Assembly: GCA_963782465.1 (NCBI GenBank)
Contig: CAWAJR010000003.1
Location: 124,001-188,000, forward strand
Length of the DNA: 64,000 nt
Direction of reading: 5' to 3'
From: JAODBJ01 sp963782465
GTDB lineage: Bacteria > Actinomycetota > Acidimicrobiia > IMCC26256 > PALSA-610
A model generated the notes under the pieces. That model made no database searches. It saw nothing but the letters and a program-made list of their open reading frames with translations, and had not been told where the DNA came from. Positions 59,679 through 64,000 of the stretch are shown in pieces. How positions within the stretch are numbered: position 1 is the first letter of the stretch; every line of letters starts with the position of its first letter. Position numbers and translations under genes: made by a program.

Positions 59679-60905
59679 GTGCGTGAAGAGATGGTCAGTC
59701 AAAGCCCCAGTCACATGTCGAGCCCCGATCGGTACCGGGTTGTCGCGGTTGAACCCGACGAGCGGTACCGCACGAGGCTGACGATCCAACTCGCCGGCCT
59801 CTCGGCGGCGCCCTACGAGTCGCTCGAGGCACTCATCGAGCACCTCGACTCGGAAGAACCCGCGGTCGTGGTGTTCGGTCCGGGACTCGCCAACGACACC
59901 GGGCTCGCGCATGCGCAGCGTTTGACGCGTACGCACCCCGACGTCGGGATCGTGCTCCTCGCCGAAGAGCTGACACTGCCGCTCCTGCAGCAGGCGTTGC
60001 GGGCGGGCGTGCGCGATGCGGTGACCCTCGAAGCCGACGACGCCACGTTGCGCCAGTCGGTGGAACGGGTCGGCGATGCGATCGCGACGATCGCGTCGCG
60101 GGCGGTCGCTCCCGACCCGGGTCGCCGGGGCCGGGTGATCGTTGCCTTCTCCACCAAGGGTGGCGTCGGCAAGAGCGTCGTCGCCACGAACACGGCGACG
60201 TCGCTGGCCAGCAAGGGCAATCACGTCTGCATCGTCGACTCCGACCTGCAGTTCGGCGATGTCGCGGTGTTGCTCGGCGTGCCGCCGCTGCACACGACGA
60301 TCGAAGCTGCGGGCTCGATCGCGACCGCCGACTCGCAACTGATGGAAGGGCTGCTCGCAACCCACGAGCTGTCGGGCCTGCGGGTGCTGCCCGCTCCGGT
60401 CGAGCCGTCGGCGGCCGACCAGATCGCACCCGACGAGATGGTCGGCATCGTGCAGCTGCTGCGCACCATGTTCGACTTCGTGGTGATCGACCTCCCGCCG
60501 CACTTCGACGACGTCGTCGTCGCGCTGCTCGAAGAGGCCGACGACGTCCTGCTCGTCGCGAGCATGGACATCCCCAGCATCAAGAACCTGAAGGTCGGGA
60601 TCCAGACGCTCGACCTGCTCTCACTCGCCGGTTCGAAGATCCGTCTGGTGCTCAACCGAGCGAATGCGAAGGTCAACCTCGACATCGGCGACGTCGAGCG
60701 TGCACTCGGCGTGCCGGCCGATTTCCGGGTCCCGTCCGACATTTCGGTGCCGCAAGCGGTGAACCGCGGGATCCCGGTGGTACTCGACAAGCCGAAGTCG
60801 CCGGCGGGGCTCGCCCTGCACGCGATCGCGGATTCGTTCTTGGCTTCCCCCGCTCCCGCGGCGGACGCCGAGCCTCGCCGGCGCTCGTGGCGCCGGCCGG
60901 AATAG
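59679..60905 (+). CDS. cpaE: CpaE-like pilus assembly ATPase (MinD/ParA family)
   Basis: About 408 residues. N-terminal pseudo-receiver domain (about 15-140) with VVAVEPDERYRTRLTIQL and an alternative VVVFGPGLAN where the phospho-acceptor would be, so phosphorylation is unlikely. C-terminal ATPase has the deviant Walker A FSTKGGVGKSVVATNTA, CIVDSDLQFGDVAVLLG and VIDLPPHFDD. Polar positioning of the Tad machinery is its role in Caulobacter. GTG 59679 is given; ATG 59691 is an alternative. Confidence 0.9.
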   Translation: MREEMVSQSPSHMSSPDRYRVVAVEPDERYRTRLTIQLAGLSAAPYESLEALIEHLDSEEPAVVVFGPGLANDTGLAHAQRLTRTHPDVGIVLLAEELTLPLLQQALRAGVRDAVTLEADDATLRQSVERVGDAIATIASRAVAPDPGRRGRVIVAFSTKGGVGKSVVATNTATSLASKGNHVCIVDSDLQFGDVAVLLGVPPLHTTIEAAGSIATADSQLMEGLLATHELSGLRVLPAPVEPSAADQIAPDEMVGIVQLLRTMFDFVVIDLPPHFDDVVVALLEEADDVLLVASMDIPSIKNLKVGIQTLDLLSLAGSKIRLVLNRANAKVNLDIGDVERALGVPADFRVPSDISVPQAVNRGIPVVLDKPKSPAGLALHAIADSFLASPAPAADAEPRRRSWRRPE

Positions 60906-60914
60906 GAGGCGGGA

Positions 60915-62279
60915 GTGTCGGACCAGCAGCCGCAGTTCAAACGGTGGCAGGAGTTCCAGCGGACCCCGGGCGCGCAGCGCCAGGGCCAGCTCGAAGAACT
61001 GCGCCAGCGGGTGCACCAGTTCGTCATCGAACAGCTGGGCCCGTTGCTCACCGACACGAGGCTCGGTGACACCGAAACCCGCCGGCTCGTGCACGAGCAG
61101 GTGCACAAGGCGCTCGCCGAAGAGACGACCGCGCTGTCGGGGGCGGAGCGCGCGCAACTCGTGCAGGACGTCAGCGACGACGTGATGGGCTACGGCCCCA
61201 TCGACCGGCTGATCAAGGAAGCCGGCACGACCGAAGTGATGTGCAACGGTCCGAAGATGGTCTACGTCGAGCGCGACGGCAAGCTCGAGCGCAGCGACGT
61301 CGAGTTCGTCGACGAGACGCACCTCCGGCGGGTCATCGACAAGATCGTGGCCCAGGTCGGCCGGCGTATCGACGAGTCGAACCCGATGGTCGACGCCCGC
61401 CTTCCCGACGGGTCACGAGTCAACGCCGTCGTCCACCCGATCGCACTGGGCGGCCCGTTCCTCACCATCCGGAAATTCTCGGCCCACCCGTACACGGTGG
61501 CCGACCTCATCAACTTCAATTCGCTGACCGCGCAGACGGCCCACTTCATCGACGCGTGTGTTCGCGGGCGGTTGAACGTGGTGATCAGCGGCGGTACCGG
61601 TTCCGGTAAGACGACGCTGCTGAACGTGTTGTCTTCCTTCATTCCGGCCACCGAACGGGTGATCACGGTCGAAGACGCGAAGGAACTGCGCCTCTTGCAG
61701 GACCACGTGCTCTCGATGGAATCGCGTCCGGCCAACATCGAAGGTGTCGGCGAGGTCAGGATCCGCGAGCTGGTGCGCAACGCATTGCGTATGCGGCCCG
61801 ACCGCATCATCGTCGGTGAGGTTCGTGGTGCGGAAGCCCTCGACATGCTCCAGGCGATGAACACCGGCCACGACGGTTCACTCACGACGGTGCACTCCAA
61901 CGCACCGCGCGACACGCTTTCCCGTATCGAGACGATGACGCTGATGGCCGGCATGGACCTGCCGATCCGGGCCGTGCGGGAGCAGATGGCGTCGGCGCTC
62001 GACATGATCGTGCACGTGTCACGCCTCCGTGACGGCAGCCGGCGGATCACCCACATCAGTGAGGTGATGGGGATGGAGGGCGACGTCATCGTGCTCCAGG
62101 ACATCTACCTCTTCGACTACGGCATGGGCATCGACGAGGAAGGCCGCTTCCGCGGGCACCTGAAGAGCACGGGTATCCGCCCGACCTTCAGCGAACGGCT
62201 CTCGGACCACGGCATCCAACTCGCGCCGGAACTGTTCACGCTCGAGCCCTTCGCCCGGCGTGTCGTCGGACTTCGGTGA
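60915..62279 (+). CDS. cpaF: Tad secretion ATPase CpaF/TadA
   Basis: 454-residue hexameric ATPase driving Flp pilus assembly. Helical N-terminal domain (about 1-110), then GPIDRLIKEAGTTEVMCNGP, the Walker A GGTGSGKTTLLNVLSSFI, the Asp box DAKELRLLQDHVLSME, Walker B PDRIIVGEVRGAEALDMLQAMNTGH and the His box. VISGGTGSGKT is the signature of type II/IV secretion ATPases of the TadA branch. GTG 60915 has GGAGG 7 bp upstream. Its TGA overlaps tadB by 4 bp. Confidence 0.96.
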   Translation: MSDQQPQFKRWQEFQRTPGAQRQGQLEELRQRVHQFVIEQLGPLLTDTRLGDTETRRLVHEQVHKALAEETTALSGAERAQLVQDVSDDVMGYGPIDRLIKEAGTTEVMCNGPKMVYVERDGKLERSDVEFVDETHLRRVIDKIVAQVGRRIDESNPMVDARLPDGSRVNAVVHPIALGGPFLTIRKFSAHPYTVADLINFNSLTAQTAHFIDACVRGRLNVVISGGTGSGKTTLLNVLSSFIPATERVITVEDAKELRLLQDHVLSMESRPANIEGVGEVRIRELVRNALRMRPDRIIVGEVRGAEALDMLQAMNTGHDGSLTTVHSNAPRDTLSRIETMTLMAGMDLPIRAVREQMASALDMIVHVSRLRDGSRRITHISEVMGMEGDVIVLQDIYLFDYGMGIDEEGRFRGHLKSTGIRPTFSERLSDHGIQLAPELFTLEPFARRVVGLR

Positions 62280-63307
62280 TCACGATGCACGCGGTTTCGG
62301 TGGCATCGCTCGTCGCGAGCGGCTTCATGGGCAGTGTCGCGAGCCGGTTGCTGATCGCGGTCCTCACCGGGCTCGCGACCGCCGGCCTCGTCGTTTCGTT
62401 GACGGTGATCTTCGGGCGGCGCCAGGCGCGACTCGAAAAACGCCTCGCGGGCTACGACGTCAGCGAATCGGCGAACCGGCCCAACGCGACCGCGGGGAAC
62501 GCGCCCGACGCGAACATGATGCAGGCCGCGGTCGACATGACCGAGCGTTTCGCGACGCAGACCGGCCTGCTCGCGCGAGCCGAAGTGCTGTTGCAGCAGG
62601 CCGACCTGCCGCTGCGCCCGGCCGAGGTGCTGTTCTACGTTCCTACGTTCGCGGTCATGGCGTTCATCATCGCCGCGCTGCTGTGGGACGTGTTCACCGC
62701 GATCCTGGTCGGCGCGATCGTCCTCTTCGGCCCGCTCGGCTACGTGATGTACAAGCGTCAACAGCGCCTCGTTGAGTTCGAACGGCAGCTGCCCGACACG
62801 CTGCAACTGCTCGCCGGTGCGATGCGCGCCGGGTTCTCCTTCATGCAGGGTCTCGAGACCGTCGCCGACGAGTCGCACGGAGCGATGCGCCGCGAGTTGC
62901 AGCGCGTGTTCACCGAGGCTCGCCTGGGTCGCCCGATCGAGGACGCGCTCAGCGAGACGGCAGACCGTATGGAAAGCCGCGACCTGGAATGGGCGGTCCT
63001 CGCGATCCGCATCCAGCGGGAGGTCGGTGGGAACCTCGCGTCGCTGCTCGACACGGTGGCCGAGACGATGACGGCGCGGGAACGGCTCCGCCGTGAGGTG
63101 AAGACGCTCACCGCGGAAGGCAAGCTGTCGGCCGTCGTCGTCAGCCTCTTCCCACCGGTGTTCGGCGGGTTCTTGTTCCTGACCCGTCGCGACTACATGC
63201 GCATCCTCTGGTCGGAGACCGCCGGGATCGTCGCGATCTGCGTCGCGGCGACCATGTGGGTCATCGGCTGGTTCTGGCTCAAGAAGCTCGTGAAGATCGA
63301 GGTGTGA
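62276..63307 (+). CDS. tadB: Tad inner-membrane platform protein TadB
   Basis: 343 residues, a type II secretion F-domain protein. Transmembrane segments near residues 20-48, 122-150 and 280-340 (VLFYVPTFAVMAFIIAALL, ILVGAIVLFGPLGYVM, ETAGIVAICVAATMWVIGWFWL). The central T2SF domain has RQLPDTLQLLAGAMRAGFSFMQGLE and EGKLSAVVVSLFPPVFGG. GTG 62276 overlaps the cpaF stop. Pairs with TadC to form the platform that CpaF powers. Confidence 0.93.
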   Translation: MITMHAVSVASLVASGFMGSVASRLLIAVLTGLATAGLVVSLTVIFGRRQARLEKRLAGYDVSESANRPNATAGNAPDANMMQAAVDMTERFATQTGLLARAEVLLQQADLPLRPAEVLFYVPTFAVMAFIIAALLWDVFTAILVGAIVLFGPLGYVMYKRQQRLVEFERQLPDTLQLLAGAMRAGFSFMQGLETVADESHGAMRRELQRVFTEARLGRPIEDALSETADRMESRDLEWAVLAIRIQREVGGNLASLLDTVAETMTARERLRREVKTLTAEGKLSAVVVSLFPPVFGGFLFLTRRDYMRILWSETAGIVAICVAATMWVIGWFWLKKLVKIEV

Positions 63308-63309
63308 CG

Positions 63310-64000
63310 ATGGTCGTCTTCATTGCGCTCGCCTTCGCCGCCGCGATCGGCCTCGCCGTGTACACGGTGTCGTCGAGCCTGCAGGAGCGCGCCATCATGC
63401 GCCGCTCGATCCAGGCCCTCGAAGGCTACGAACTGCAGGGTGCCAGCGTGCGCGAGCAGGAGATGCTCGGCAACATCGGCGCGCGTGTCATCGCGCCCGT
63501 CGGTGCCGCGGTCTCGAAGTTGATCCACCGGTACACGCCGGTGGGGTACGAACAGAACCTGGCGCGGAAGACGACGCTGGCGGGGAGCCCCGCCGGGTTC
63601 GAAGTCGACCGGCTGCTCGTGCTCAAGCTCCTCGGGACGGCGTCCGGTGTGGTGTGGGTCCCGCTCGTGTACTTCGTGCTGCACGCGCACGGCCTGCTCG
63701 CGCTGGGCTTGACCGGCGTCGTGTGGGCCGGGAGCTTCCTCGGCCCCGACCTCGCGTTGAACCGGAAGATCGAGGAGCGCCAGCACCAGATCGCCGTCGC
63801 GCTCCCCGACATCCTCGACCTCCTCGTGATCTCGGTCGAAGCCGGCCTCGGTTTCGAGCAAGCCATCGAGCGCACGTCGACGTCGGTCCCCGGGCCGCTG
63901 TCGGAGGAATTCCGCCGCTTGCTCCAAGAGACGCGGATGGGTGCGACCCGAGCCGACGCGCTCCGGGCGATGGACGAACGTACGCAGGTCGAAGAGCTGC
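63310..64000 (+). CDS. tadC: Tad inner-membrane platform protein TadC (truncated by window end)
   Basis: ATG 63310 opens a frame that runs off the window after 230 residues with no stop. Transmembrane segments near 1-22 and 98-135 (VLKLLGTASGVVWVPLVYFVLHA, LLALGLTGVVWAGSFLGPDL), then the T2SF domain begins with IAVALPDILDLLVISVEAGLGFEQAIER, the TadC/TadB hallmark. It starts 2 bp after tadB. The prepilin and peptidase genes should lie beyond this edge. Confidence 0.92.
   Translation, partial: MVVFIALAFAAAIGLAVYTVSSSLQERAIMRRSIQALEGYELQGASVREQEMLGNIGARVIAPVGAAVSKLIHRYTPVGYEQNLARKTTLAGSPAGFEVDRLLVLKLLGTASGVVWVPLVYFVLHAHGLLALGLTGVVWAGSFLGPDLALNRKIEERQHQIAVALPDILDLLVISVEAGLGFEQAIERTSTSVPGPLSEEFRRLLQETRMGATRADALRAMDERTQVEEL

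Overview
The window is a very GC-rich, gene-dense bacterial chromosome segment. It reads as an actinobacterium, most probably of the class Acidimicrobiia. The evidence is a mycothiol synthase (mshD), an ANTAR response regulator of the PdtaR type, a free-standing hisB dehydratase, many GTG starts, pervasive 1-4 bp stop/start overlaps, and a recurring TAnnnT motif 6-10 bp before start codons that looks like leaderless transcription. The class-level placement is inference from gene content; no alignment or 16S gene is available here.

Layout. 1-9200: a partial gene, then a minus-strand block with a thioredoxin-domain YyaL-like protein, an acyl-CoA synthetase, and a coupled set mshD-rlmN-small membrane protein-M3-type peptidase-secernin. 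9250-15370: nth, a small protein, then the overlapping operon hisD-C-B-H-A-F. 15470-24790: small protein, hydrolase, oligopeptidase B, the coupled hisI-trpE-ygfZ set, a histidine kinase/response regulator pair and a GH1 beta-glucosidase. 24820-32150: trpC-trpB2-trpF, a secreted protein of unknown role, trpB-trpA, then motA-motB. 32170-38290: icd, a 43-bp palindromic tandem repeat array, a MarR-type regulator, the dTDP-rhamnose genes rmlA-C-B-D, and a HIT-like protein. 38300-44690: FGGY kinase, PIG-L deacetylase, SMP-30 lactonase, MFS transporter, bcp, and an SPFH protein with a coupled small upstream ORF. 44690-50150: a fatty-acid synthesis cluster fabD-H-G-acpP-fabF-fabI with divergent fabZ. 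50150-58600: small membrane protein, tRNA-Leu(CAA), coiled-coil protein, pdtaR, polA, a methyltransferase, two tandem paralogous polytopic membrane proteins and rpsA. 58800-64000: Tad/Flp pilus genes cpaB-cpaE-cpaF-tadB-tadC, the last running off the end.

The histidine and tryptophan pathways are interleaved. hisG, hisE, trpD and trpG are absent from the window, and two distinct TrpB proteins are present. Apart from housekeeping biosynthesis, the window supports surface and motility functions: rhamnose donor synthesis, a flagellar stator and Tad pilus assembly.

The most interesting non-coding signals are these: 11-bp-spaced direct repeats (PHO-box-like) at three promoters; the 43-bp hairpin array after icd; divergent promoters whose -10 hexamers overlap; a 37-bp perfect inverted repeat between convergent genes; and a leaderless 29-codon ORF ending in an ATGA overlap with the SPFH gene. 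I did not see phage, insertion sequences or CRISPR arrays.
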